Assembly (NCBI RefSeq): GCF_035818475.1
Contig: NZ_JAYMGV010000001.1
Coordinates: 1,984,001-2,048,000 of the forward strand
Length of the DNA: 64,000 nt
Origin: Cognatitamlana sp035818475
Lineage (GTDB): Bacteria; Bacteroidota; Bacteroidia; Flavobacteriales; Flavobacteriaceae
Direction of reading: 5' to 3'
Position 1 is the stretch's first letter. Each line of letters begins with the position of its first letter. Position numbers and translations under genes: made by a program. The notes beneath the pieces were generated by a model. That model ran no database searches, was not told the DNA's origin, and saw only the letters and a program-made list of their open reading frames with translations. Of this stretch, positions 51,314 through 60,808 are shown in pieces.

Positions 51314-52177
51314 CTATCCTAAATATGTTTTCAATATTTTACTTCTAGAAGTATGCTTTAATCTTCTAATAGCTTTTTCTTTTATCTGTCTAACACGCTC
51401 ACGGGTTAAGTCGAACGTTTCTCCAATTTCTTCTAATGTCATTGGGTGTTGGTTTCCTAAACCAAAATATAAACGAATAACATCTGCTTCACGAGGTGTT
51501 AATGTTTCAAGTGCACGTTCAATCTCAGTACGCAAAGATTCGTGTAATAACTCTTTATCAGGGTTAGGCGATTCTCCACTATTTAATACATCATATAGGT
51601 TAGAGTCTTCCCCTTCAACTAAAGGAGCATCCATACTTACATGACGCCCTGAATTTTTCATGGATTCTTTAACATCATTGATGGTCATATCCAACTCTTT
51701 TGCAATTTCTTCTGCAGAAGGTGGGCGCTCATGACTTTGCTCTAAAAAGGCAAATGTTTTATTAATTTTATTTATAGAACCAATTTTGTTCAAAGGTAAG
51801 CGTACAATACGAGATTGTTCAGCCAATGCCTGTAATATGGATTGTCTAATCCACCAAACAGCATAAGAAATGAACTTAAAACCACGTGTTTCATCAAAAC
51901 GTTGAGCCGCTTTGATCAAACCTAAATTACCTTCATTAATTAAATCAGGTAAGGTTAAACCCTGGTTTTGGTATTGCTTAGCTACCGATACAACGAAACG
52001 TAAGTTAGCCTTTGTCAATTTTTCTAAAGCTATTTGATCTCCAGCTTTAATACGTTGTGCTAATTCTACTTCTTCGTCTGCAGTAATTAAATCAACCTTT
52101 CCAATTTCCTGCAAGTATTTATCTAACGAAGCGGTTTCTCTATTGGTTACCTGCTTCGTAATTTTAAGTTGTCTCAT
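51314..52177 (-). CDS. rpoD: primary RNA polymerase sigma factor (RpoD/SigA)
   Basis: A 287-residue sigma-70 with region 1.2 (SLDKYLQEIGKVDLITADEEVELAQRI), region 2 (LRFVVSVAKQYQNQGLTLPDLINEGNLGL, FISYAVWWIRQSILQALAEQSRIVRLP), region 3 and region 4 (TPREADVIRLYFGLG, LTRERVRQIKEKAIRRLKH). It lacks the long N-terminal region 1.1 and the non-conserved insert of proteobacterial sigma-70, which is the normal Bacteroidota form. It reads the TAnnTTTG promoters found elsewhere in this window. It is a single-gene unit. Confidence 0.96.
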   Translation of the reverse strand: MRQLKITKQVTNRETASLDKYLQEIGKVDLITADEEVELAQRIKAGDQIALEKLTKANLRFVVSVAKQYQNQGLTLPDLINEGNLGLIKAAQRFDETRGFKFISYAVWWIRQSILQALAEQSRIVRLPLNKIGSINKINKTFAFLEQSHERPPSAEEIAKELDMTINDVKESMKNSGRHVSMDAPLVEGEDSNLYDVLNSGESPNPDKELLHESLRTEIERALETLTPREADVIRLYFGLGNQHPMTLEEIGETFDLTRERVRQIKEKAIRRLKHTSRSKILKTYLG

Positions 52178-52393
52178 CTAATATTCTCCTGTAATTTAAT
52201 TGTGAATAAAATAGGCCGTTCAATAGTTATACGTATTATTTGAAATTAATGTTACAAAAAGATTAATGTTTTTTTCACCTTTATTATATATGACACAATA
52301 AATAACAAAAAGTCACTTTTTTATTATTAATTTATAAAAATCCAAAAAACTTAACCTAATCAGTTAGACTTTGTTTTAAGAATAAGGTTTAAT

Positions 52394-53653
52394 TCATTTA
52401 TTGTTAATTGGTTTATGGCAAACGTTTTGCCCCTTAATAAAAACCGTGTCAATCTGATTACTACCAAAAGAATAAGGAATAACGCCGTAAGAATGCAAAG
52501 GCTTAGTTAGAATTAGGTTAGCCAGTTTTCCTTTAGAAATACTACCAACTTTATTTTCTAATCCCATAGCATATGCGCCATTTATGGTTGCGGCATTAAT
52601 AGCTTCTTCTGGGGTCATTTTCATTTTTACACAAGCTGTTGAAACCACAAAGTTCATATTACCGGAAGGTGCAGACCCGGGGTTAAAATCTGTTGCCAGA
52701 GCTAAAGGTAATCCGGCATCAATTATTTTACGAGCCGGTGTATAAGGAATACTTAAAAAATAAGAGCACCCCGGTAAGGCTACAGGCATAGTTTTAGTAC
52801 CTCTTAAAACCTCAATGTCTTCATCCCGCATTTCTTCTAAATGATCTACTGAAAGAGCTTTATAGTTCACACCCGCCTGAACACCACCAATAGCAGTAAA
52901 TTGATTGACATGAATCTTTGGAATTAATCCATGTTCTTTTCCTGCTTTCATAATAAGTTCAGTGTCTTCAACAGAAAAATAACCCGTTTCACAAAACACA
53001 TCTATGTATTCAGCTAATTTTTCGTTGGAAATTTTAGGCAGGATATCTTCAATTAGCATTTTAAGATAACCGTCCTTATTACCTTGATATGCTTTAGGAA
53101 GTGCATGTGCTCCTAAAAAAGTTGCCTTAATTTCAATAGAATGATTTTCTTTAAGTTGTTTTATAACCCGGAGCATTTTTAATTCAGATGTTTCAGTCAG
53201 TCCATACCCGGATTTTATCTCCACGGCTCCTGTTCCTAACCTGATAATTTCTTCCAGTCTAATTTTGCTCTGGTCATATAGATCAGTTTCAGAAGTATCT
53301 TGTAGCGTTTTGGCCGAATTTAAAATACCGCCGCCTCTGTTTGCAATTTCTTCATAAGATAACCCGTTTATCCTGTCCACAAATTCACCTTCCCGATTTC
53401 CCGCATAAACAATGTGTGTATGAGAATCACACCAGGCTGGTAAAATCATTTTTCCGGTAGCATCAATAACCTCTGAAAAGTTATCCTGAGGGCAAGAGCT
53501 CATAGGTCCATAATCTTTGATCAAATCACTTTCAACAACTAAAAAAGCATTTTTTATAGTTGGTAAAACGCTCATTGCCTTTCCGGATACAAAAGATATT
53601 GGCTCGGATCTTACTTGTATTAATTCTTTGATATTTTTAAATAGTATTGCCAT
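52394..53653 (-). CDS. hutI: imidazolonepropionase
   Basis: A 419-residue amidohydrolase with the metal-binding HTHIVYAGNREGEF (about residues 77-90), IKSGYGLT, the HVNQF motif and ATDFNPGSAPSGNM. It hydrolyses 4-imidazolone-5-propionate to N-formimino-glutamate, the third step of histidine breakdown. Its ATG overlaps the hutU stop by one base (TAATG), so the two are co-translated. It ends the hut operon; no hutG follows. Confidence 0.95.
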   Translation of the reverse strand: MAILFKNIKELIQVRSEPISFVSGKAMSVLPTIKNAFLVVESDLIKDYGPMSSCPQDNFSEVIDATGKMILPAWCDSHTHIVYAGNREGEFVDRINGLSYEEIANRGGGILNSAKTLQDTSETDLYDQSKIRLEEIIRLGTGAVEIKSGYGLTETSELKMLRVIKQLKENHSIEIKATFLGAHALPKAYQGNKDGYLKMLIEDILPKISNEKLAEYIDVFCETGYFSVEDTELIMKAGKEHGLIPKIHVNQFTAIGGVQAGVNYKALSVDHLEEMRDEDIEVLRGTKTMPVALPGCSYFLSIPYTPARKIIDAGLPLALATDFNPGSAPSGNMNFVVSTACVKMKMTPEEAINAATINGAYAMGLENKVGSISKGKLANLILTKPLHSYGVIPYSFGSNQIDTVFIKGQNVCHKPINNK

Positions 53654-55650
53654 TAAAATAGATTATTTAAAATATGATCTTCGACTAAATTGGGTAAAGT
53701 TACTTTTAAATTAGGAGTTCTTTCCATTTCGCGCTTAATAGCAAATATAGCTTCATCATTTCTGGCCCAGCTTCTTCTGGCTATTCCATTGTTTACATCA
53801 TAAAACAACATGTTTTTTAATCGGTCTTCTGCTTCTTTGGAGCCGTCTAATACCATTCCAAAACCACCATTCATGACTTCGCCCCAGCCAACGCCACCAC
53901 CATTGTGAATAGATACCCAGGTAGCACCTCTAAAACTATCACCAATAACATTGTGAATTGCCATATCTGCAGTAAACTTACTGCCATCATAAATATTGGC
54001 GGTTTCTCTAAAGGGCGAATCTGTTCCGCTTACATCATGATGATCCCTGCCTAAAACTACAGGGCCAATTTCACCTTTGGCTATAGCATTATTAAAGGCC
54101 AGAGCTATTTTTGATCGTCCTTCAGCATCGGCATATAAAATTCTGGCTTGTGAGCCTACAACCATTTTATTCTTTTTAGCATCTTTAATCCATGTAATAT
54201 TGTCTTGCATTTGCACTTGAATATCTTTAGGAGAATGCGCCATTATACCTTGTAAAACCTCTGCAGCAATGGCGTCTGTAGTATCCAGGTCTTCAGGCTT
54301 GCCCGAAGTACATACCCAACGAAATGGGCCAAAACCGTAATCAAAGCACATAGGGCCTAAAATATCCTGAACGTAAGATGGGTACTTAAAATCAATTCCG
54401 TTTTTTGCCATAATATCAGCTCCGGCTCTGGATGCCTCTAACAGGAAGGCATTGCCGTAATCAAAAAAGTAAGTCCCTTTTTGGGTGTGTTTATTTATGG
54501 CTGTGGCATGCCTTCGTAAAGATTCCTGAACTTTCTGTTTGAATATTTCCGGTTCCTCACGTATCAATCGGTTAGATTCTTCATAAGAAATACCCACAGG
54601 GTAATAGCCTCCTGTCCAAGGAATATGGAGTGAAGTTTGATCTGATCCCACATGAATAAAAATATCCTCCTCATCAAAATGTTCCCAAACTTCAACAATA
54701 TTACCTATATAAGCAATAGAAACCACCTCCTTATTTTTTTGTGCCAGTTTTACTCTGGAAAGAAGGGCTTCCATATTATCAATTAAAACATCAACCCAGC
54801 CTTGCTCATGCCTTTTAATTGCGGCTTTAGGATTAACCTCTGCGGCAATTGTGATGCAACCGGCTATATTCCCTGCTTTGGGTTGAGCACCACTCATGCC
54901 CCCTAAACCGGCAGTTAAAAAGATCTTTCCGTTTGGGTTTTCATGGTTTTCTAAAATTTTTCTAAAGGCATTCATTACGGTTATAGTAGTGCCATGTACT
55001 ATGCCTTGTGGACCAATATACATGAATGACCCTGCTGTCATTTGACCATATTGTGTGACTCCAAGTGCGTTAAATTTCTCCCAGTCATCAGGCTTTGAAT
55101 AATTAGGGATCATCATGCCGTTAGTTACTACAACTCTTGGTGCATTTTTAGAGGATGGAAATAGTCCCATAGGGTGCCCAGAATATATATGTAATGTTTG
55201 TTCATTGGTCATGGTTGCCAAATACTGTACTACCAAGAGGTATTGAGCCCAATTTTGAAACACGGCACCATTACCGCCATAAGTTATCAATTCTTCGGGG
55301 TGTTGAGCAACAGCCGGGTCTAGGTTATTTTGAATCATTAACATGATTGCTGCTGCCTGAACGGACTTTGACGGATAATCAGAAATAGGTCTTGCATACA
55401 TTTTGTATTCAGGTTTAAACCTGTACATATAGATTCTTCCGTATGCTTTCAGTTCGTATGCAAATTCAGGGGCTAATTCTTTATGCCATTCAACAGGAAA
55501 ATAGCGTAAAGCATTTTTAATAGCCAGTTGTTTCTCTTCAATAGTTAAGATGTCTTTTCTTTTTGGAGCTCTATTAACGCCTATTGGATATGCTCTTTTA
55601 GAAGGTAATGTGTTTGGAATTCCTTGTAATATTTGTTCTTTAAAGGTCAT
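53653..55650 (-). CDS. hutU: urocanate hydratase
   Basis: A 665-residue enzyme with the family motifs YGGNGAVFQNWAQYL, GPQGIVHGTT, TAGLGGMSGAQPKA and, near the end, GGGVGWGEVMNGGFGMVLDG. It converts urocanate to imidazolonepropionate using tightly bound NAD. It is about 100 residues longer than the proteobacterial enzyme (about 555), the long form usual in this phylum. It is 5 bp after hutH. Confidence 0.95.
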   Translation of the reverse strand: MTFKEQILQGIPNTLPSKRAYPIGVNRAPKRKDILTIEEKQLAIKNALRYFPVEWHKELAPEFAYELKAYGRIYMYRFKPEYKMYARPISDYPSKSVQAAAIMLMIQNNLDPAVAQHPEELITYGGNGAVFQNWAQYLLVVQYLATMTNEQTLHIYSGHPMGLFPSSKNAPRVVVTNGMMIPNYSKPDDWEKFNALGVTQYGQMTAGSFMYIGPQGIVHGTTITVMNAFRKILENHENPNGKIFLTAGLGGMSGAQPKAGNIAGCITIAAEVNPKAAIKRHEQGWVDVLIDNMEALLSRVKLAQKNKEVVSIAYIGNIVEVWEHFDEEDIFIHVGSDQTSLHIPWTGGYYPVGISYEESNRLIREEPEIFKQKVQESLRRHATAINKHTQKGTYFFDYGNAFLLEASRAGADIMAKNGIDFKYPSYVQDILGPMCFDYGFGPFRWVCTSGKPEDLDTTDAIAAEVLQGIMAHSPKDIQVQMQDNITWIKDAKKNKMVVGSQARILYADAEGRSKIALAFNNAIAKGEIGPVVLGRDHHDVSGTDSPFRETANIYDGSKFTADMAIHNVIGDSFRGATWVSIHNGGGVGWGEVMNGGFGMVLDGSKEAEDRLKNMLFYDVNNGIARRSWARNDEAIFAIKREMERTPNLKVTLPNLVEDHILNNLF

Positions 55651-55655
55651 AATGG

Positions 55656-57149
55656 CTATCTTAAATTGAACGCTTGATTTTTTACTAATGCTATCATTTT
55701 ATCTATATCGGCTTTTAAAGCTCTGTCTTCTTCCAACTTTGGTACTTGTTTTCTAATGATTTTGAAATTATCTTCAATAATATCTGAAAAAGTATTTGGC
55801 CTTCTAAATTCTAAAGCTTGTGCTGCATACATGAGCTCTATGGCTAGTATTTTTTCCAGATTCTCTAAAATTTGATTGAATTTCCTTCCGGAAATACTTC
55901 CCATAGAGACATGATCTTCCTGCCCTAAAGAGGTTGGAATACTATCTGCTGAAGGAGGGAAGCACAAAGATTTGTTCTCTGTTACCAGCGCTGCTGTTGT
56001 ATATTGAGGAATCATGAATCCGGAATTCAAACCGCCTCCAGTAGTGAGTAATCGAGGCAACCCAAACTTTCCTTCAAGTAATAGATAGCAGCGTCTGTCT
56101 GAAATGTTTCCTAATTCTGCTGCTGCTATGGAACCATAATCTAATGCCATTGCTAAGGGTTGTCCATGAAAATTTCCTCCGGAAATAGCTTCTGTTTCAC
56201 TTAAAACTATAGGATTGTCTGTTACCGAATTCATTTCAATTTCGGCTAATTCTTTTAAATGATAATATGCATTTCTTGATGCACCGTGTACCTGGGGGAT
56301 ACAACGCATAGAATAGGGATCTTGTACCCGTTCACAATTTTCGTGGGCAACTACATTCTGTGACCTGTAGAGTAGCATAAACATGCGTTCAGCTACTTCA
56401 ATCGTACCTTTAAACGGACGTATTTTATGGAGTTCGTTTTTAAAAGGTGAAAAACTACCCTGATAGCCTTCAATACTCATAGCTCCGGCAACATCAGCCA
56501 AATCTAACAGGTATTCCATTTTACTTAAGCCAGCTATAGTATGGGCCAGAATAAATTGTGTGCCGTTTATTAATCCAAGACCTTCTTTGGCTTGGAGTTC
56601 AATAGGTTTTATATCTTGTTCTTTCAAAACAGTTTTAGCTGGCTGAATGTTATCTCCAATCCAAAATTCGCCTTCGCCAAGCAAAGGTAAAAATAAGTGG
56701 GATAAAGGTGCTAAATCGCCAGAAGCCCCTACAGAACCTTGCTCTGGTACCACAGGAATTAAATCGTTTTCAATAAATAAAAGAATGCGTTCTATGAGCT
56801 CTAAACGCACTCCTGAATATCCCTGGCATAATGCATGAACTTTACAAACCATCATGATTTTTGATAGTTGTTTGTCAATTGGGTTTCCTACACCAACGGC
56901 ATGGGTTATTAATAAATTTTCCTGTAATTTATTAGTTTCTTCGGGTGTAATTTGAACATCACATAAAGGGCCAAAACCTGTATTAATGCCATAAACTGCT
57001 TTATTGCCATTAGCAATAGTCTCCACTTTTTTTCTACACGCTATCACTTTTTCTTTAGCTTCATCAGTGATTTTGGCTTTTAATGAGCCATTGGCTATGC
57101 GTAATACTTTATCAATTGTGAGTTTGTCTATTCCGTATTTAAAGATCAT
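55656..57149 (-). CDS. hutH: histidine ammonia-lyase
   Basis: A 497-residue lyase with GSVGASGDLAPLSHL, in which Ala142-Ser143-Gly144 cyclise to the MIO cofactor, AVYGINTGFGPL at the N terminus and the QDHVSMGS-type EDHVSMGSISGRK further on. It removes ammonia from histidine to give urocanate, the first step of histidine use. It is the first gene of hutHUI and is divergent from a LysR regulator, which probably controls it. Confidence 0.96.
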   Translation of the reverse strand: MIFKYGIDKLTIDKVLRIANGSLKAKITDEAKEKVIACRKKVETIANGNKAVYGINTGFGPLCDVQITPEETNKLQENLLITHAVGVGNPIDKQLSKIMMVCKVHALCQGYSGVRLELIERILLFIENDLIPVVPEQGSVGASGDLAPLSHLFLPLLGEGEFWIGDNIQPAKTVLKEQDIKPIELQAKEGLGLINGTQFILAHTIAGLSKMEYLLDLADVAGAMSIEGYQGSFSPFKNELHKIRPFKGTIEVAERMFMLLYRSQNVVAHENCERVQDPYSMRCIPQVHGASRNAYYHLKELAEIEMNSVTDNPIVLSETEAISGGNFHGQPLAMALDYGSIAAAELGNISDRRCYLLLEGKFGLPRLLTTGGGLNSGFMIPQYTTAALVTENKSLCFPPSADSIPTSLGQEDHVSMGSISGRKFNQILENLEKILAIELMYAAQALEFRRPNTFSDIIEDNFKIIRKQVPKLEEDRALKADIDKMIALVKNQAFNLR

Positions 57150-57172
57150 TTTAACGCTTATTTTACTTTGTT

Positions 57173-57180
57173 CAAAGTTA
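57173..57180 (-). promoter_or_regulatory. -7 promoter element of the hut operon
   Basis: On the minus strand this reads TAACTTTG, an exact TAnnTTTG, 23 bp upstream of the hutH ATG. No good -33 is visible, which fits a promoter needing an activator such as the divergent LysR protein. Confidence 0.55.
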
Positions 57181-57230
57181 TTCTTATTTTTGATGCTTTA
57201 AAAGATCATTTGTGTTAAGTATTGATAACT

Positions 57231-58109
57231 ATGAGTAATCAATTAGAAATAAGACATATTAAATATTTTTTGGCTGTGGCCGAAGAACTGCACTTTAGAA
57301 GAGCGGCTGATAGGCTGTATATCTCGCAGCCCGGATTAAGCAGGCAGATTAAGCAAATGGAAGACGATTTAGGAGTAGTGCTTTTTGAACGCCATAATAG
57401 AAAAGTAGAACTCACCAAGGCAGGGCAATATTTGCAAAACGAGCTAACCAAAAACCTGAAGCATTTAGATCATATATTTAGTCATGCCAAATTATTAAAT
57501 AATGGACTGGGTGGCCATTTGAAATTAGGCTATGTTGGATCTGCTATGAATAAAATAATTCCGGATTTATTGTTAAAATTCAAAAAATCAAATAGTGATA
57601 TTTTATTTTCTTTAAAAGAAATGGATAATCAAAAACAGATTGATAGCCTGATCTCACACGATATAGATTTAGGTTTTGTTAGGTTAGAACGGGTTCCTAG
57701 AGGAATTGCCCTTAAGCCCATTTTAAAGGAACCTTTTTGTCTGGTGCTTCCTAAACAACATCCTTTAGACCGTTCAAATTTTGAAGGTATTGAGCAATTG
57801 AAGGAGGAATCATTCATACTATTTGATAAAGAATATAGCTCTAGTTATTATGAAAAAGTAATGCAAATTTTTGATGATGGTGGGTTTGCTCCCAATATCT
57901 CTCACAATACTATTCATGCCGGTTCCATATATAATTTGGTGGAAAATAATTTTGGAGTGTCCATTGTACCTAAATCATTAAAGCCAAAACATAATAAAAA
58001 TATAAAGTTTATAGACTTACTCCATATATCACAACGAACAATTTTGTCTGCTGTTTGGAATAAAGACATCAGGAATCCTGTGTTGGGAAGAATTTTGGAG
58101 TTTTTATAG
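57231..58109 (+). CDS. LysR family transcriptional regulator (probable hut regulator)
   Basis: About 292 residues. The N-terminal helix-turn-helix is LEIRHIKYFLAVAEELHFRRAADRLYISQPGLSRQIKQMEDD in outline (residues 3-45), followed by a LysR substrate-binding domain (about 88-290). The ATG at 57231 gives the normal LysR N terminus; an in-frame TTG at 57222 is less likely. It is divergent from hutH with an 81-bp shared spacer, the common arrangement for a LysR protein that regulates its neighbour, so urocanate or histidine is a possible effector. That is inferred. Confidence 0.9.
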   Translation: MSNQLEIRHIKYFLAVAEELHFRRAADRLYISQPGLSRQIKQMEDDLGVVLFERHNRKVELTKAGQYLQNELTKNLKHLDHIFSHAKLLNNGLGGHLKLGYVGSAMNKIIPDLLLKFKKSNSDILFSLKEMDNQKQIDSLISHDIDLGFVRLERVPRGIALKPILKEPFCLVLPKQHPLDRSNFEGIEQLKEESFILFDKEYSSSYYEKVMQIFDDGGFAPNISHNTIHAGSIYNLVENNFGVSIVPKSLKPKHNKNIKFIDLLHISQRTILSAVWNKDIRNPVLGRILEFL

Positions 58110-58152
58110 TAGGATCTAGAACTTCACGTCCACATTAAATTTATTAGATAAC

Positions 58153-58185
58153 AAAAAAGCTCATCAAATATTGATGAGCTTTTTT
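58153..58185. terminator. bidirectional intrinsic terminator between the LysR gene and pnp
   Basis: AAAAAAGCTCATCAA (58153-58167) and TTGATGAGCTTTTTT (58171-58185) form a perfect 15-bp stem with a 3-base loop. The A and T tracts serve both strands, so it ends both convergent genes. Confidence 0.94.
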
Positions 58186-58203
58186 AATGAATTCTAAAGA
58201 AAA

Positions 58204-60471
58204 TTAATCTTCTTTTTTATCTTCTCTAGGCCTTCTATCGTCTCTGCGATTATCCCTGTTACGGTTATCACGTCCACGATTATCACGACCTCTGTTGTTG
58301 TCACGACCATTGCGATTATTATCTCTTGGTGGTCTTGCTACGTAGCCTTCTGGTTTTGGTAAAATAGCTTTTCTGGATACTTTCTCTTTTCTAGTTCTAG
58401 AATCTATTCCAAAGTATTTCACATCAAAAACATCTCCCATGTTTACAACATCAGTTACATTTTCTGTGCGTTCCCAAGCTAATTCACTTACGTGCAATAA
58501 TACTTCATTTCCAGGAGCTTCAACATACTCTACAACAGCACCAAAATCAAGCATCTTAATAACTTTTACTTCATAGATACTACCAACTTCAGGCTTAAAC
58601 ATCAAAGAATCTATCTTTGCAATAACGGCATCAATACCTTTACTACCAACACCTAAAATTTCAACAATACCTTCTTCAGTAACAGGATCTTCATTAATAA
58701 CAATAGTTGTCTCTGTTTCTTTTTGTAATTCCTGAATTACTTTTCCTCCAGGACCAATTAATGCACCAATAAATTCATTAGGGATACGTCTTGTAACCAT
58801 TGTAGGTGCATGTTCTTTAACTTCAGCATTAGGAGCTTCAATCGTATCAGTAATCTTTTCTAAGATATGTAAGCGACCGTCACGAGCTTGTTTTAAAGCG
58901 TTCACCAAGATTTCATATGATAAACCTTTTACTTTAATATCCATTTGGCAAGCCGTAATACCATCAGCAGTACCAGTTACTTTAAAGTCCATGTCTCCTA
59001 AGTGATCCTCATCACCTAAAATATCGGAAAGTACAGCATATTTTCCAGAGTCAGCATCAGAAATTAATCCCATAGCAATACCAGAAACCGGTTTCTTTAA
59101 TTGTACACCAGCATCCATCATAGCCATAGTTCCTGCACAAACTGTTGCCATAGATGATGAACCGTTAGATTCTAGAATCTCAGAAACAACACGTACAGTA
59201 TAAGGGCAATCTTCAGGAACCATACCTTTTAAAGCACGTTGCGCTAAGTTACCATGTCCTACTTCACGACGAGATGTTCCGCGAATTGGTCTTGCTTCAC
59301 CTGTTGAGAAAGGAGGAAAGTTATAATGTAAATAGAAACGCTCTTCACCTTCATAAGAAGGCATATCTATTTGGTTTGCTTCTCTTGAAGTTCCTAAAGT
59401 AACTGTAGCCAAAGCTTGAGTTTCTCCACGAGTAAAGATTGAAGAACCATGAGTTGATGGTAAGTAATCCACCTCGCACCAAATAGGTCTGATATCAGTA
59501 GTTTTACGTCCGTCTAAACGTAAACCTTCATTTAAAGTTAAATCTCTAACAGCTGCTTTTTCAGCTTTACTGTAATATTTTGAAATTAATTCACCAAAAT
59601 CCTCTTGCTCTTCTTCAGAAAAGCCAGCAACAATGTCTTCTTTAATTTCTGCAAAGGCAGCACCTCTTTCATGTTTAGAAGAACCTGCTTTTGCTACAGC
59701 ATATACTTTGTCATATGCCATATTGTGAATTTTTTGAGCTAAATCCTCATCTTCACGTTCCGGCTCATATTCACGAGTTTCTTTTTTACCAAAAGCTTCA
59801 GCTAATTTAAGTTGTGCCGCACATTGTACTTTAATAGCTTCGTGAGCAAATTTAATAGCTTCGGTCATTTCTTCTTCAGAAATCTCATTCATTTCACCTT
59901 CAACCATCATTACAGAATCAGCAGAAGCACCAATCATCATATCAATGTCAGACTCTTCTAATTGAGCTCTTGTTGGATTGATTATGAATTCACCATTTAC
60001 ACGGCCAACTCTAGCTTCAGAAATAGCACATTCAAAAGGAAAATCTGATAACATGATTGCAGCAGAAGCGGCTAATCCTGCCATAGCATCAGGCATAACT
60101 TCATCATCATGAGACATTAACTGAATCATAACCTGAGTTTCACTATGATAATCTTTAGGGAATAACGGACGTAAAACGCGGTCTACTAAACGCATAGTTA
60201 AAACCTCTCCATCACTTGGTCTGGCTTCTCTTTTAAAGAAACCTCCGGGGTATCTACCCGCTGCAGCAAATTTTTCTCTGTAATCTACCGTTAATGGTAA
60301 AAAATCAACATCTGCTTGTTTGTAGTTGGAAACAACAGTACATAATAACATACAGTTTCCAGATTGCACAACAACGCTACCATGCGCTTGTTTTGCTAAT
60401 TTTCCGGTTTCAATAGAAATCTCTCTACCGTCACCAAGGTCTATAACCTCTTTAAAAACTTGTGGAATCAT
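58204..60471 (-). CDS. pnp: polyribonucleotide nucleotidyltransferase
   Basis: About 755 residues. Two RNase PH domains (about 5-230 and 310-545, with FFKREARPSDGEVLTMRLVDRVLRPLFP in outline and GRDGRLHILEKI-like ARDGRLHILEKI) flank a helical domain. They are followed by a KH domain (IPNEFIGALIGPGGKVIQEL), an S1 domain (GSIYEVKVIKMLDFGAVVEY) and a tail of about 40 residues rich in Arg, Asn and Asp. The enzyme degrades mRNA from the 3' end using phosphate. The ATG at 60471 gives MIPQVFKEVIDLGDGR, the normal start; a longer form from 60492 adds seven residues. It lies 337 bp downstream of rpsO. Confidence 0.95.
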   Translation of the reverse strand: MIPQVFKEVIDLGDGREISIETGKLAKQAHGSVVVQSGNCMLLCTVVSNYKQADVDFLPLTVDYREKFAAAGRYPGGFFKREARPSDGEVLTMRLVDRVLRPLFPKDYHSETQVMIQLMSHDDEVMPDAMAGLAASAAIMLSDFPFECAISEARVGRVNGEFIINPTRAQLEESDIDMMIGASADSVMMVEGEMNEISEEEMTEAIKFAHEAIKVQCAAQLKLAEAFGKKETREYEPEREDEDLAQKIHNMAYDKVYAVAKAGSSKHERGAAFAEIKEDIVAGFSEEEQEDFGELISKYYSKAEKAAVRDLTLNEGLRLDGRKTTDIRPIWCEVDYLPSTHGSSIFTRGETQALATVTLGTSREANQIDMPSYEGEERFYLHYNFPPFSTGEARPIRGTSRREVGHGNLAQRALKGMVPEDCPYTVRVVSEILESNGSSSMATVCAGTMAMMDAGVQLKKPVSGIAMGLISDADSGKYAVLSDILGDEDHLGDMDFKVTGTADGITACQMDIKVKGLSYEILVNALKQARDGRLHILEKITDTIEAPNAEVKEHAPTMVTRRIPNEFIGALIGPGGKVIQELQKETETTIVINEDPVTEEGIVEILGVGSKGIDAVIAKIDSLMFKPEVGSIYEVKVIKMLDFGAVVEYVEAPGNEVLLHVSELAWERTENVTDVVNMGDVFDVKYFGIDSRTRKEKVSRKAILPKPEGYVARPPRDNNRNGRDNNRGRDNRGRDNRNRDNRRDDRRPREDKKED

Positions 60472-60591
60472 AAATTTTTTCTTGTAATTCAAGCAAAAAT
60501 GGGCTCAAATTATATTAAACAATGGTCGTTGTGTTGTGTAGTTGTTGTGTGATGACCAATGAAAAACTATAATTAGCTTCTTCTATTTTAT

Positions 60592-60672
60592 GTCATTGTG
60601 AGTCACGCTTTTTTAGTGATGTGTAATCTATGCTTATTGAAAGATTGTCACCTTGTTACTTCTCGTAATGAC
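60592..60672. repeat. dispersed palindromic repeat (GTCATTGYGAG family)
   Basis: GTCATTGTGAG (60592-60602) and CTCGTAATGAC (60662-60672) are imperfect inverted termini. The right half, AGATTGTCACCTTGTTACTT then CTCGTAATGAC, matches the repeat AGATTGCCAC...CTCGCAATGAC that I know from many bacterial intergenic regions. It is a diverged copy located in the pnp-rpsO spacer. Confidence 0.6.
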
Positions 60673-60695
60673 ACCGTAACGTATTTATTTTATTT

Positions 60696-60776
60696 GGGCG
60701 TTTCCCTATTGGGCCGGGCTTTCCCTACTCGCTCTTTACAAGGAGCTCAAACATACCGTTCAATCCCTAACGCAAA
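60696..60776 (+). repeat. intergenic repeat family, copy 1
   Basis: This stretch contains GGGCGTTTCCC, GGGCCGGGCTTTCCC, ACTCGCTC, GGAGCTC and TTCAATCCCTAACGCAAAA in that order. The same ordered blocks recur in reverse orientation at 63347-63418. It lies in the 337-bp non-coding spacer between pnp and rpsO. The middle (GCTC...GAGC) can form a short hairpin. Confidence 0.72.
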
Positions 60777-60805
60777 AACAAAAAAGAGGCTTAAAAAGCC
60801 TCTTT
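60776..60805 (-). terminator. intrinsic terminator after rpsO
   Basis: AAAGAGGCTT (60783-60792) and AAGCCTCTTT (60796-60805) form a 10-bp stem with loop AAA; on the minus strand a T-rich tract (TTTTTGTTTTTG) follows. It begins 4 bp after the rpsO stop codon. Confidence 0.9.
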
Positions 60806-60808
60806 CTT

